Position numbers and translations under genes: made by a program
Notes under the pieces: model-generated
Told to the model about the DNA's origin: nothing
The model's input: only the letters and a program-made list of their open reading frames with translations
The model's database searches: none
Shown: in pieces, positions 12,801 through 20,869 of the stretch
How positions within the stretch are numbered: position 1 is the stretch's first letter
Layout of the letters: each line of letters begins with the position of its first letter
Assembly (NCBI GenBank): GCA_031213475.1
Contig: JARUPZ010000029.1
Coordinates: forward strand, 7,720,290 to 7,784,289
Direction of reading: 5' to 3'
Length of the DNA stretch: 64,000 nucleotides
Source: Nereocystis luetkeana
Taxonomy: Eukaryota > Sar > Phaeophyceae > Laminariales > Laminariaceae

Positions 12801-15358
12801 CGTGTTGGGGACAAACCACTTGCAATTAGAGCGGTTTGTCCCCAGAAGGGGATTGCACTCCTAAAAGGGCTAAGGGTTGGAGACCAAGCCCTAAGGTGCG
12901 CTGAAGCTCCTTCAACCCTCCTGCTATTACGGGGGGCCATGGTAAATAGGACCAAATATTTCAAGTAAAAATAATAAATATATAGGTTTTTGTGTGTACC
13001 GTAGGTCCTATTTACTATAGCCCCCCCGTAATAGTACTGCATTGAACTTGAGCACATACGATATGACTTCTAGTCCCAGGTAATTTTGGCAGTCTTGGGC
13101 CACCGCTGCTAGTAGCTTGCCGCGCTTACGCTACCTCTGTTCCACATGCCAGTCGTTTATACATGCCATCCACCCATTCCGGGTATGATGAAGGTGAATA
13201 TGTGTACAGGAGTAGGCTGGCCGGTCGTGTTGATGATGTGCCCACGTATGGTGCCTGTTGCTGTAGCGAATACCTTCCGCTTGCCTGCAGTTTCAATGGG
13301 CTTCGGCTCGGTCCTAAGAGAGCTACAGATATCTATGGGGTAGGTACATGGCACTCGCAAGGAACTCGCGCCGGTGGATGCAGCGTTTGTAAAACTGTCA
13401 GCTGCTACTACTGTGTTCGCTGCTGGAAAGCAGTACTGCTGTGGTTGAAAAAATAAACATAGAGTTAATAAAGGTATGTTACACGCGTTGACGTTTTTTC
13501 GAAGATGTTTCGTCGGACGGCGTCATTTGTATTATGTCTCATTTCAGGATTCCTCTCTTATGGCATTCCTTTTCTTTTTGGGCTTGTTCCTTGTGTTCTC
13601 GTACCCGGCACGTTGGCATTTTGTTCGCTTAACTTGCTCCATTTGCGTTTATTTTGGTGCTTCTCTGTCTCCCACCATTCTGTGGCCACGTAGTTCAAGT
13701 ACCGGGCATACGGATGTTGTTGCGTGGAAAGGGCGATTCATCAAAATGGAGACAACACACACGTTGGAAGCACATGAAAAATCAGCCCCCCCCCAAAAAA
13801 AAATAACACGAAACGAAACGAAACGAAGCGGGATGAAACGGAATGGAACGAAACGGAACGAAACAAAACGGGACGAAACGGAACGAAACAAAACGGAACG
13901 GAACGGAACGGAACGGAACGAAACGAAACGAAGCGGGACGAAACGGAATGGAACGAAACGGAACGAAACAAAACGGAACGAAACAAAACGAAACGGAACG
14001 AAACGAAACGAAACGGGACGAAACAAAGCGGAACGAAACGGAACGAAACAAAACGGAACGGAACGAAACGAAACAAAAGTACAGCAGTACCGTCCTCTCT
14101 CTGTTGATCCTGCTAGAAACATACCCTGGAAAGCACGGTTTCATGCGGCTGGTTCAATGCAAAGACAGCGCACACGGCGCGGAGCTCCAGCTTGACCAAT
14201 CTACGAGTACGATATTTATTTCAGGGGAAAAGGCGCCAGGCTGGACTTTTATGGTAGGGAGGCGCGCGAGGGTGAAGCGCGAGCCTTTTTTTTCTCGTGG
14301 TACGTGGCACCCAAGGAAAAAAACGACTTTTCATATCGAGCCGTAACCGACTTCCGGGGTGCATTTTTTGTTATTCACTTTGTAAAGCTTCGGCGCCGGA
14401 CCGTTTAGCTTACGAGGGCCCCTGGGACCTATGGATATAGCTGGTGTCACCAATATTTACGGGCGAATGCGAGGTTCAAGTTTACACGCCGCCATAACTA
14501 TAGGAAACCCTTTGAGGTGGCTGAATCGATCGACCGACTGACCGACCGACCGACCGGGATCCATCGGGCACAAGTTCTCGACGAATACAAATATGGTGCT
14601 GCGCGAGTCCCTTTCGACAGCTATGTTCTATTCATGTATTGTTTATACGTACGAGACCTCCAGACTTTGGCCGGCAACGTTGTACCGGCAGGCTCGCCTC
14701 GTTTTTGACAGTTTGCTGCGGTGATGGTGCCCGGGACGGGGATTGAGGGGGTAGGTGGTATCGTCTGGTCGTTTCTGCTCTGGGTAATGAGGCTTTCGTA
14801 CGGTGGTCGATGCGGTTTAAGTTTTACGCATCAGGCTCCAAATTTTGCACAAGCAACTTGAATTTGCCCGGCAGCCTTGACGTATACGCGCGGCAAACTT
14901 GAGCTTTTTATCCTGCAGCTTTAGCCGCAGCTTGATCTTGAGCAGCTCCTTGAACTTACACAGGAGGTTGAACTTTACACGGCAACTTGAGCTCACGCAA
15001 GCAAAACGTTTGAGACGGCCTGAATTCACACAGCAATTTGAAGTTGTGCAGTTACTCTCGATGTTGCACATACATGCACCTTTGAAACTTGCACAACCAC
15101 AATCAGGCTACACCGCACGTGAATCATGACCAACAACACCATGAGATTGCACAGCAGCTTACCACTCTCCCCTGCTCTTGTTTTTCTTTTTTCGTGTTTG
15201 TGAAGGAGGAGGAAGACCGTCGTCGTAGCAGGCGGAAGCGATCGCCATCGGCAGATAGCGATGAGGGGGCTATAGGGGCCAACGGCGCCCTGGGTCATAG
15301 CGGCATTGCCGGCGCCAGGGGACGGTTAGAAGACGAAGAGATGCCGGATGTTGCTTGA
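5047..15358 (+). CDS. THOC7: THOC7-like subunit of the THO/TREX mRNA-export complex (multi-exon gene)
   Basis: THOC7 is a small coiled-coil subunit of THO, the nuclear complex that couples transcription to mRNA packaging and export. Proposed exons are 5047-5212, 5395-5438, 6383-6511, 7695-7772, 8770-8910, 11055-11195, 12171-12320 and 15206-15358. All have AG before and GT after, and the phases add up to 333 codons plus a stop. Residues about 114-233 match the THOC7 core in order: RDIEDYSRQRDQIE, then a heptad stretch, an R-rich part followed by INKHPPHKATK (animal and plant versions have an HP..R.ET motif here), then ENFEKELSALDE and a QIALIMQSVADVQ segment like the family's conserved QF.LL...ELQ. 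An Asp/Glu-rich tail and a basic RRRSRRKRS segment (possible nuclear signal) follow. It is longer than animal THOC7 (about 200 residues). The core is well supported; the first two exons and start codon are less sure. Confidence 0.75.
5953..6200. mobile_element. 248-bp MITE with TAA target duplication, PIF/Harbinger-like
   Basis: The two ends are inverted repeats of about 27 bp (GGTTCATTCTTATCGGAGAG at the left; the right end is its complement with one difference), and the element is flanked by TAA on each side (5950-5952 and 6201-6203). A 3-bp TAA/TTA duplication and ends starting with GG are typical of the PIF/Harbinger superfamily. The interior is A/T-rich and non-coding. It sits in the intron before THOC7-like exon 2. 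Confidence 0.7.
6383..6511 (+). CDS. THOC7-like gene, exon 2
   Basis: Acceptor TCCTCCCCCCAG and donor GTGAAC bound 43 codons in phase 0. The peptide is Lys/Glu/Ala-rich with heptad character (EEKVRQAAEKAIKEI). Plant THO7 proteins have a similar acidic-basic helix just before the core. The preceding pyrimidine tract is strong. Confidence 0.6.
6888..6992. mobile_element. 105-bp TA-type MITE (family A), copy 1
   Basis: Begins TTACGGGGGACC and ends in the complementary GTTCCCCCGTAA, 105 bp long, preceded by TA at 6886-6887. The right flank is AT rather than TA, so one copy of the duplication has mutated. It lies in the intron after THOC7-like exon 2, 25 bp from the next copy. Confidence 0.85.
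7018..7229. mobile_element. Family A MITE, copy 2, split by a nested copy
   Basis: The outer ends are TTACGGGGGACC and GGCCCCCCGTAA with TA at 7016-7017 and 7230-7231. The 212-bp length is one 105-bp unit plus a second full unit inserted near its middle (7087-7191) plus one extra TA. Removing the inner unit and one TA restores TTTTTACTAACAATATTT, which is the uninterrupted sequence in the copies at 18247 and 36953. Confidence 0.9.
7087..7191. mobile_element. Family A MITE, copy 3, nested inside copy 2
   Basis: Exactly 105 bp, TTACGGGGGGCC to GGCCCCCCGTAA, flanked by TA at 7085-7086 and 7192-7193. The host copy supplies the empty site, so the TA duplication is shown directly. TA duplication points to the Tc1/mariner superfamily as the source of the transposase; no transposase gene is present in the window. 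Confidence 0.9.
7695..7772 (+). CDS. THOC7-like gene, exon 3
   Basis: Twenty-six codons between acceptor TTCGCGACAG and donor GTACGG, phase 0 on both sides. The peptide LRKAEAIEKTSERDIEDYSR aligns with the region of THOC7 where a Glu-rich helix leads into the central coiled coil. Confidence 0.7.
8368..8611. mobile_element. Inverted-repeat element family D, copy 1
   Basis: About 244 bp. The left end GCGTCCTACGATGGAGGT and the right end ACCTCTATCGTAGAACGC are inverted repeats. The interior (ATCATTTTTCGAAA, GACGATTTTGGGTTAAG) recurs at 10019-10273 and 41718-42037. It is non-coding and lies in the intron before THOC7-like exon 4. Confidence 0.75.
8770..8910 (+). CDS. THOC7-like gene, exon 4 (core)
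   Basis: Forty-seven codons from acceptor TATGACAG to donor GTGCTA, phase 0. The stretch DSINEVQEQIGALKEGL is a coiled coil, and KKRYNKEIYEEACKDINKHP followed by HKATK matches the most recognisable part of THOC7, where R..R.EY..LA..I..HP.R..T is found. This exon is the strongest single piece of evidence for the family call. Confidence 0.8.
9097..9194. mobile_element. Diverged family A MITE
   Basis: GGGGGACAGAGTAATCAGGACC at the left pairs with GGTCCTGATTACTAGGGCCC at the right, and the AAGTTTTTGTGTG middle is shared with the 105-bp copies. The outermost bases are mutated, so no clean TA duplication is visible. Confidence 0.65.
9823..9854. repeat. (AGC)n microsatellite
   Basis: About ten uninterrupted AGC units in the intron between THOC7-like exons 4 and 5. 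Confidence 0.9.
10019..10273. mobile_element. Inverted-repeat element family D, copy 2
   Basis: Left end GTCTACGATAGAG and right end CTCTATCATAGAACGC, with the same interior words as copy 1 (CATCATTTTTCGAAAC, TTCCGACGATTTCGGG). The 120 bp to its left also recur near 30560-30660 (a GGTTAAATCGACAC, GGAAGTATGG-like stretch), so a larger repeat may be involved. Confidence 0.7.
10605..11054 (+). repeat. Tandem array of duplicated 3' splice-site segments before THOC7-like exon 5
   Basis: Four units of about 90-120 bp precede the real exon 5. Each starts with TCTCCTGG(C/T)TCGCTGTT (near 10613, 10715, 10836 and 10927). Each then has a T-rich tract, and three of the four end in CAG followed by CTGTSGRTGGAG (near 10661, 10785 and 10970); the remaining one (10890) has CGTG in place of the AG. 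Each unit therefore repeats the end of the intron plus the first codons of exon 5 (LSME..QH versus VSIENFE). Only the last acceptor (11051-11054) leads into a long exon. Confidence 0.75.
11055..11195 (+). CDS. THOC7-like gene, exon 5 (core)
   Basis: Forty-seven codons, the same length as exon 4, from acceptor CGTGTCAG to donor GTACGG, phase 0. VSIENFEKELSALDE followed by KQKQIALIMQSVADVQ matches the end of the THOC7 domain, a helix ending in a Lys/Arg-Gln-hydrophobic segment. Acidic tail exons follow. Confidence 0.75.
11745..11861 (-). repeat. G-tract-headed repeat (family E), copy 1
   Basis: On the minus strand it reads a 14-base G run, TGTACTC, then ATGCATGGCCGTAGTCGTATG, a CATAGACC word and CCGACCAGGCAGA. 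The same order is found at 16929-17160 and, in part, at 16055-16165. Confidence 0.7.
12171..12320 (+). CDS. THOC7-like gene, exon 6 (acidic tail)
   Basis: Fifty codons from acceptor ATATATCAG to donor GTGAGC, phase 0. The peptide is dominated by Asp, Glu and Gly (GDGDADDRDEDGNVDDDGD). It gives no family signal by itself, but acidic tails are common in THO subunits, and the splice phases join it to exons 5 and 7. Confidence 0.65.
12473..12568. mobile_element. Family A MITE, copy with clean TA flanks
   Basis: TTACGAGGGGCC to CCCCCGTAA, 96 bp, flanked by TA at 12471-12472 and 12569-12570. It has lost about nine bases at its right arm compared with the 105-bp standard. Confidence 0.85.
12572..12872. 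mobile_element. Cluster of three TTAA-type MITEs (family B)
   Basis: Three adjacent copies (about 12572-12648, 12657-12751 and 12760-12872), each with a GCAGTCCCG-like left arm, a GGGACAAA centre and an inverted right arm (CGGGACT...CTCCTAAA). TTAA lies at the junctions near 12652 and 12752-12762. The copies are diverged from one another, so they are separate insertions or an old tandem array. Confidence 0.7.
12927..13031. mobile_element. 105-bp family A MITE
   Basis: Full 105-bp copy, TTACGGGGGGCC to GCCCCCCCGTAA, flanked by TA at 12925-12926 and 13032-13033. It lies in the last intron of the THOC7-like gene. Confidence 0.9.
13807..14075. repeat. GAAAC/GGAAC pentanucleotide satellite
   Basis: About 270 bp made almost entirely of CGAAA, CGGAA and CGGGA five-mers. 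Because five is not a multiple of three and no stop is generated, it stays open in several frames on both strands and makes spurious reading frames. It lies in the last THOC7-like intron. Confidence 0.9.
15206..15358 (+). CDS. THOC7-like gene, last exon and stop
   Basis: Acceptor after a T-rich tract ending TTTGTGAAG; fifty codons then TGA at 15356-15358. The peptide starts EEEDRRRSRRKRSPS, a likely basic nuclear-localisation or RNA-binding segment, and ends LEDEEMPDVA. Its attachment rests on splice phase and the run of charged residues shared with exon 6. Confidence 0.55.
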   Translation, partial: EEEDRRRSRRKRSPSADSDEGAIGANGALGHSGIAGARGRLEDEEMPDVA

Positions 15359-16054
15359 CCTCTCGAGCGTTTATTCCTCCGAGAATTTTCCCGGGAATAT
15401 CCGAGAATTTTCCGCGAAGTTTCCGGGATATTTCCGGGAAGTTTCGAGTCTGTGATTTTTTGGGAAAATTCCAGTCTAGTTTTTTTTTCTATTTTTTCTT
15501 TTTTGTTTTCGGGTGTTGGCCTTCTGAATTGTTTTGTGTGTTTTTTGTGCTTGTTTTATGGAATATTCGGGCCATACTTTAAAGTCCCGTTTTTTTTCTT
15601 GATTTAATCGAGTACTACGTAGCAGTTGGTTTTTCGTTCATACGAACTTGTGTTTTTTTCGTGATGTTTGGTCCCCTCGTTCGTATTTCGTAAAGGGGTT
15701 TGCGCTTGCGTTGCCACGTTGGGCATGCTTGGGGCGTACGGGGCTGGGGAATCGCATGGTTGATAAATGTCAAGGGGCGGGTTGGGGTTGTATACTGAAG
15801 TAAGGCCAGGGATGGGATAGGGGTGGGCCTACGCCTGTGCCTTGATCCCGGTTGGGTTGGTTCTACGTCCGTGCGTTGGCCCCACCATCGGAAGTGCTTC
15901 CTCGCCCGATGCTCGTCTTCAATTTACAGCCCGACCCCAGGAAGGTCCGTACTAAGACGTTGTCAAGAAGACTAGGTGGGAAGGGGGAGGGGTGGGGTGT
16001 TTGCGTGACGGAAGTGGGGAGGCGTTCTTCTCCATCGAGGCTGCGGCGGGGGTG

Positions 16055-16165
16055 GCGGTGTAGGGAGGGGTGTACTCGTGCCATGCATGGCCGTAGTAGT
16101 CGTATGACCATAGTAGGTATAGACCCACGCATCTCTATAACGCTGGGACGGAACCGACAAGACAG
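16055..16165 (+). repeat. Family E repeat, copy 2
   Basis: GGAGGGGTGTACTC followed by CATGCATGGCCGTAGTAG, TCGTATGACCATAG and CGGGACGGA-like words in the same order as the copy at 16929. The G run is interrupted here. Confidence 0.65.
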
Positions 16166-16928
16166 GGGGGTTGGGAGGGGAGGGAGGGGCGGGAGCAAGC
16201 CTATGTGCACTATAGTTCGGATACATCCCCTATCCCCTACCTCAATAGCCCGAATAGCCCGAGCGGCTCGCTTTGTGTGGTCATTGCTGTCATAAAATCA
16301 AGGCACTTTTTGTTCCACGTTTTTTTTACACGAAGACAGCCAAAAGGCCAAAGCGGTTGATAGTATGGATTGGATTCTGCAGCAGTTTCTCTTTGCGTAC
16401 ATGCGCCTGGCGCGTATGGTAATGGGTAGCGGAAACTTAGCCGGCGATCGTTTCGGTGACGTGAATCAGACATATACGGAGTAAAAGAAAATCGATACAA
16501 GAGCCGATGAAACATACTTTTTTTTCTGTTGGTGGTGGTATTGCACACTACTGATGTTATTCGCAGTGCTTTCCGCTATTTTCAATTACTCATCGACGAA
16601 TCGAATGTTCGTGCCGGCAGTAGCGCCTCCGGTGCCGCGGTATGCCTGGTGCGTCTTTTCTTGGGGTGGGCTCCCATAGCATATGATGCCAGAACCAGGT
16701 ACGCACCTTACCTGGATTATGGAATCGAGAGTTCGATGCTCACGGTCCAACTATAACACTTTTGGAAAAAAAATGGGAAGTCCCGATGCCAAGACCTGAT
16801 ATTCTCTGCGCCGCTGGTTACTAATTTTTTCGGCACCGCTTGGTTTTTGACACCCCGTTTACCGGTGGCTGTTCGTGCGTGTGTGTCTTGAAAAAAAAAC
16901 TCCAAAAAACACCCCGGCCGTTCCAGGG

Positions 16929-17160
16929 AGGGGGGGGGGGTGGTGTACTCGATAGGAGAGATGTGCTCGATCTCATGCATGGCCGTAGTCGTATGACCAT
17001 AGACCCTCGCTTCCCTACAGCCGGGACGGAGAATGTCGGGTTTTTACCGACCAGGCAGACATCGCTTGCACCAAGCGCGAAGCGCCGTGAGGTGTCCGGC
17101 GATTCGTATAAAGGTTGAGCTGCATCCTACTAAGAACCGCTAGTGAGGCGGACTTGCATA
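16929..17160 (+). repeat. Family E repeat, longest copy
   Basis: A G-rich tract, GTACTCGATAGGAGAGATG, ATGCATGGCCGTAGTCGTAT, GGGACGGAG and CCGACCAGGCAGA, then a right part (GCCGTGAGGTGT, GAGCTGCATCCTA, AGTGAGGCGGA) that also recurs at about 33630-33710. It is non-coding. Confidence 0.65.
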
Positions 17161-17268
17161 TGGATGACAGCTTCAACGAGATAATTTAATTTCCGGTGTA
17201 GGCAATTCCAGAGACAGCAATGGGAGTACGATGTAAAATTGAAATGCCTCTTGGGTGTCTTTCCTTAA

Positions 17269-17358
17269 CCCTTTTAGGACCGCAGTCCCGTTTTGGGGAC
17301 AAAGTACTTGGAATTTGACTGGTTTGTCCCCAAAACCGGGACTGCGGTTCCAAAGGGG
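17269..17358. mobile_element. 90-bp TTAA-type MITE (family B), intact
   Basis: CCCTTTTAGGACCGCAGTCC at the left, complementary right end, exactly 90 bp, flanked by TTAA at 17265-17268 and 17359-17362. Ends starting CCC with TTAA duplication are characteristic of piggyBac-type elements. The arms are about 34 bp each, so almost the whole element can fold into a hairpin. Confidence 0.85.
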
Positions 17359-17868
17359 TTAAACACTACTTGATACGATCAATTCCCTTGTGCTGAGTAA
17401 AGGTTGTTCACCTCGCACAAACGATCTAACTCGACGACCAGCTGTGGGCGACCCCAAGAAAAAAAACAAAAACGGTACCCTGGTTGTCTAGCTCACGTAG
17501 TGAGCGGCGTGTTTTACAGTGTCGTTGCCAACCGACGCCAACCCAACCTATGTATACTAGGGATAGGGGGAGAGGGGGGGTTATACCGCTTACTTCGGGT
17601 GGGTAATCGGTTAACCTTTCACCATGTGCTTATCAAAAGTCGAGAGGAACTATTTTGCGACGTCGACATAGCGACCAACCCACTCTTTTCCTTGTATGTA
17701 TGTCAACCGTGTAGGAGCACTTTCGAAGCAGCGTCAGTAGTAGGGGGTAGGGGTGGGGTAATCCTCCACTCGTGTCGTTGCTTCCAACCATGGTAACTCG
17801 GACACCGATACAGCTTTCTACTAATAGCATCCCCCAATCACTCGGTGGCCGCCGCTGTAGTAATAATG

Positions 17869-17975
17869 TTACGGGGGGCCATATTAAATAGGACCTACGG
17901 TACACACAAACACCTATATATTTCGCTATTTTTACCAATAATATTTGGTCCTATTTACTCTGTGGTCCCCCGTAG
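17869..17975. mobile_element. Family A MITE
   Basis: TTACGGGGGGCC to GGTCCCCCGTAG, with the same centre words (CCTATATATTT, AATATTTGGTCC) as the 105-bp copies. The left flank is TG, so the TA duplication is no longer perfect. Confidence 0.8.
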
Positions 17976-18082
17976 TAGTCACTTTTTATAGGCAATTTCC
18001 CCTCTCTGAAGTCCCAAGCCTCACTGGTAGGCCACGATAGGACAGAGGTATGATATCTACCTCCAGGTACTGTATTACTATT

Positions 18083-18225
18083 GTTATTATGTGTCTTGCC
18101 ATCCGACAATGTGCAGCATGATCTTCAACATTGATCACTCATAACTTTCCCGGAAGAAGAAAACCTCGGAATCAAAAGGAAACCCATGCACCAAGTCAGT
18201 CTCCCTTCTGTGACAACAATCGGAT
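18083..18225 (-). mobile_element. Tailed retroposon (family C)
   Basis: Minus-strand copy reading TTGGTGCATGGGTTTCC, TTCCGAGGTTTTC, GGGAAAGTTATGAGTGATC and GTCGGATGGCAAG, then an (AAT)n-like tail. Copies share this 3' end but start at different points (5' truncation), the pattern of a LINE or SINE. No reverse transcriptase is in the window. Confidence 0.65.
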
Positions 18226-18246
18226 TATTATTATACCAGGTATATA

Positions 18247-18342
18247 TTACGGGGGACCATAGTTAACAGGACCTATGGTACACATAAAAACCTACCAGGT
18301 ATATGTTTAACCATTTTTACTAACAATATTTGGTCCTGTATT
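18247..18342. mobile_element. Family A MITE carrying an inserted TACCAGGTA
   Basis: Starts TTACGGGGGACC after TA at 18245-18246; the right inverted repeat is lost. Where other copies read AAACCTATATATTT, this one reads AAACC-TACCAGGTA-TATG, that is, five extra bases plus a duplicated TA (18293-18301). Confidence 0.8.
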
Positions 18343-18429
18343 ATATATAGTACCATCCAGGTACGTGCCTGGGATATGTATGTGATACTTCGAAGGACAT
18401 GGTTTATACCTTGTTAATAATAGAGGTAA

Positions 18430-18525
18430 TAATAGAGGGGGTTTTCTTCTTTCGGGAAAGTTATGAGTGATCCATGTTGAAGATCACATGCTGCACATTG
18501 TCGGATGGCAAGAGAAATTATAATA
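18430..18525 (+). mobile_element. Tailed retroposon (family C), truncated
   Basis: Plus-strand copy from CTTTCGGGAAAGTTATGAG to GATGGCAAGAGAAATTATAATAG. With the minus-strand copy at 18083 it makes an inverted pair about 200 bp apart around a family A MITE. Confidence 0.65.
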
Positions 18526-18597
18526 GAGGAGAGAAGAAACACGGAATATATATCGTGCCGTCCTCTGTACACATATACATTGCGGATCTTCCTATTA

Positions 18598-18665
18598 ATA
18601 GGGCTCCAGCACCTTTACTTTGTGTGTGACCACACGGACTCTTTTGTCAGAGAGTTAATGTGAAG

Positions 18666-18701
<36 letters not shown>

Positions 18702-18702
18702 T
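18598..18702 (+). repeat. CAA-tailed repeat (family G), copy 1
   Basis: AGGGCTCCAGCACCTTT, GTGTGACCAC, TCAGAGAGTTAATGTGAAGA and then (CAA)n. The same order is on the minus strand at 35662-35775, and related copies end in the same GTGAAGACAACAACAA tail at 37048 and 43735. A body with a simple 3' tail suggests a retroposon. Confidence 0.65.
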
Positions 18703-19287
18703 TGCGTCGAAGCGAGTGCGCCGAAAAACGCTCGACCTATACACTTTATTTATTATAGACCTATATTGCTGCTGGGTGTATACTGCTGTGTACCTGGTAG
18801 TAAAATACCACCACTGCGCTGCCGCTGCTGCTGTATCACGCACTCACCCAGCTTGCAGAGTTGGGCATCGACCGACCCGTATTCCAGCTGTAATTCATGT
18901 ACTACCTGGGGTACCTGGTATATTACATCTATGTATGGGCTGCTCTGCAGTAAATCAAAAGAGAGCATATGCGGCAGGTGACATGTTCATGTATGTGTTT
19001 TCATATCATATGAATACGTATACGTGCCCGAATTTCTGTTTTTCCATGCTAAAAAAACAGACGAGAAATAAATGAACTAAAAAGGTACCAGGTACAAGTA
19101 AGTGAAAAACGGGGACAACAGAAAGAAGAAGAACGAAATTTGAAAATTAGTAAGACATCGCGAGGAGAGCGCGAGTTATTAATATTAATATAAAAAAGCT
19201 ACATTTTACGAGCATGAATTTGACGAGCAGTTAGTTGTTGGAGAATGCTGAACCCTGTGCGCGACAAAAAAATACAAGAAGAGAAGG

Positions 19288-19473
19288 GTAGACATACCTG
19301 TGACCACTGTAGGCTTGTCCAGAAGTTTGGCGAGGGTAAGAAACCCGAGTTTTAGGCTGGAAAGTAAAAGTGATGCTTAAAAAAATACCTGTGACCACGG
19401 TAGGCTTGTCCAGAAGTTTGGCGAGAGGGTAAAAAACCCGAGTTTTAGGCCGGAAAGTAAAAGCGATGCGCCA
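19288..19473. repeat. Tandem duplication of about 98 bp
   Basis: ATACCTGTGACCAC(T/G)GTAGGC, GTCCAGAAGTTTGGCGAG and CCCGAGTTTTAGGC(T/C)GGAAAG occur twice, 98 bp apart, with few differences. It directly abuts the left end of the inverted-repeat element at 19472. Confidence 0.85.
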
Positions 19474-19603
19474 AGTATTATGGGAAATTGTTGAGACGTT
19501 ATTTCTGGCTTTTTCAGCGATCTCCGAAGCCCAAAAATCAGAACCATCTATTATGGGACAGGAAATCATCGATATTTTTGATCTCAGTTCCTGGAGGGGG
19601 CAA

Positions 19604-19657
19604 AAATCAGCAAAACCTCTCAGAACTGAGCTCAGTTCTGAGAGGTTTTGCTGATTT
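19604..19657. repeat. Perfect 54-bp palindrome
   Basis: Left arm AAATCAGCAAAACCTCTCAG plus AACTGAG meets its exact complement at GAG|CTC (centre between 19630 and 19631). There is no spacer and no mismatch in 27 bp per arm. Further GAACTGAG/CTCAGTTC words lie just outside. Confidence 0.95.
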
Positions 19658-19807
19658 CTGAGAACTGAGATTTTTCGTATTTTGGGTGCTACATCTCACT
19701 ACTACTGCCAGCCCACCTATCTACCTGCGCACCTGCCACCCGTCACCCACCACGCGAAAGCATCAAGCCGACGGCGGGCGGTAACTACGGCGCTTGTGTA
19801 AAGAGAG

Positions 19808-19926
19808 ATGGCTTCTCCTTCACATGGAAGCAATATTAGCGGTGGCAGCAGCAGCTGCAACAGCGGCACCAGCAGTAGCAGAAGCAGCAGCAGCACCGCC
19901 AGCAGCAGCAGCAGCAACAGCAGCAC

Positions 19927-19967
<41 letters not shown>

Positions 19968-20215
19968 GCAGCAGCGATGGCGACTCGATGTCGCCGGCGC
20001 TAATCCTCCCGTGTTTGGATGCTGAAACCACGCTCGCGGCCGCCGCTGCCTTCGCAACGTTTGAAGACGACGAGGAGGACGCTGAGACGCCTGCCAAGAC
20101 CAACCAATACTATACAAAACCACTTTTAAAAATCAGAACCCATAATACACGTTATATATTTTCACCCACACTTTTCTGTAGCCCGAAAACTCACAAAATA
20201 AAAAGACAGAAATAA
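19808..20215 (+). CDS. CAG-rich open frame coding a poly-Ser protein, doubtful
   Basis: The 135-codon frame begins MASPSHGSN, continues with a long Ser tract from AGC repeats (about 19850-19975) and ends with an acidic segment (FEDDEEDAETPAK) and a basic end. The same AGC tract is open in other frames as poly-Ala or poly-Leu, so openness is weak evidence. The DDEEDAETPAKTN part is the only non-simple sequence. It may be an exon or a passenger of the surrounding element. Function unknown. Confidence 0.25.
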
Positions 20216-20389
20216 CGTCTCAAAAATTTCCCATAATACTTGGCCTTAAAAAAATAATTAAAAAATAAATAAAATCGGGAAATCGGGAACTTCTACGGCA
20301 CAGGCAGCAGTACGTACTACTACTATTTTATAAAATGATGAAATACGCCAGCTGTGAGTTCGACTGATTACATAGTTGATACTCAATTA

Positions 20390-20560
20390 TTATTATTATT
20401 TCTCTTGCCATCCGACAATGTGCAGCATGTGATCTTCAACATGGATCACTCATAACTTTCCCGAAAGAAGAAAACCTCGGAAACAAAAGGAAACCCATGC
20501 ACCAAGTCTACCTCCCTTCCGTGCCAACTTTCAGCTTGTCTACTCTATTTGCTGCTCAAT
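20390..20560 (-). mobile_element. Tailed retroposon (family C), long copy
   Basis: Minus-strand copy with a clear (ATA)n tail at 20385-20400, then GTCGGATGGCAAG, GTTATGAGTGATCC, GGTGCATGGGTTTCC and GTTGGCACGGAAGG, continuing to GCAGCAAATAG. It shares its 5' part with the copy ending at 38276. Confidence 0.7.
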
Positions 20561-20869
20561 TTATATTATTGTACCAGGTAGGATATTTTTTTCTTCGATT
20601 ATTATCAAAATAGTATACGAGTACAGCAGCGGTACTACTTACCAGTACTACAGCACAGATCGTGTGACACGCTATGCTTTTACGTATACTAATAATATGT
20701 AATAATGCGAGTAGCTCTTTAGTCAAATCAGAAAAAATGGTCCAACTCTAATAACTCCAAGTAATTTTCCCCTTAAACATACGTGGTCATACGTATAGGG
20801 TCGCAGTTCCCCCGGGGGGCATGATCTTTTTGATCTTTTACGCTGGATCCGTTTTTTTTTTGGATATTT

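Larger units (their letters stand above)
19472..20250. mobile_element. Inverted-repeat element of about 780 bp
   Basis: GCCAAGTATTATGGGAAATT and the following TTGAGACGTTATTTC at the left are repeated, inverted, at 20213-20250 with one or two differences (about 36 bp). No clear target duplication is visible. Inside are a 54-bp perfect palindrome and a CAG-rich open frame. A stretch near 43540-43580 (CAGTTCTGAGAGCTCAGAA, TTTCCCATAA) seems to be a remnant of a related element. Confidence 0.6.
15359..20869. other. Intergenic, repeat-rich
   Basis: No supported gene. It contains two G-tract repeats, one intact TTAA element, two TA elements, three copies of the tailed retroposon family C, a CAA-tailed repeat, a local tandem duplication, and the 780-bp inverted-repeat element with its palindrome. 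Six TACC(A/T)GGTA motifs occur (18234, 18293, 18791, 18912, 19086, 20572). Confidence 0.6.

Noticed and set aside
13476-14195. Long open frames on both strands (up to 239 codons) at the pentanucleotide satellite
   Set aside because: GAAAC-type repeats cannot make stops in these frames. The proteins are simple NETKR or FVPFRS repeats without meaning.
15852-16295. A 147-codon Arg/Gly-rich open frame
   Set aside because: It runs through a family E repeat and G-rich DNA that is open by composition.
19717-20123. Poly-Leu and poly-Cys frames opposite the CAG tract
   Set aside because: Mirror translations of the AGC microsatellite.
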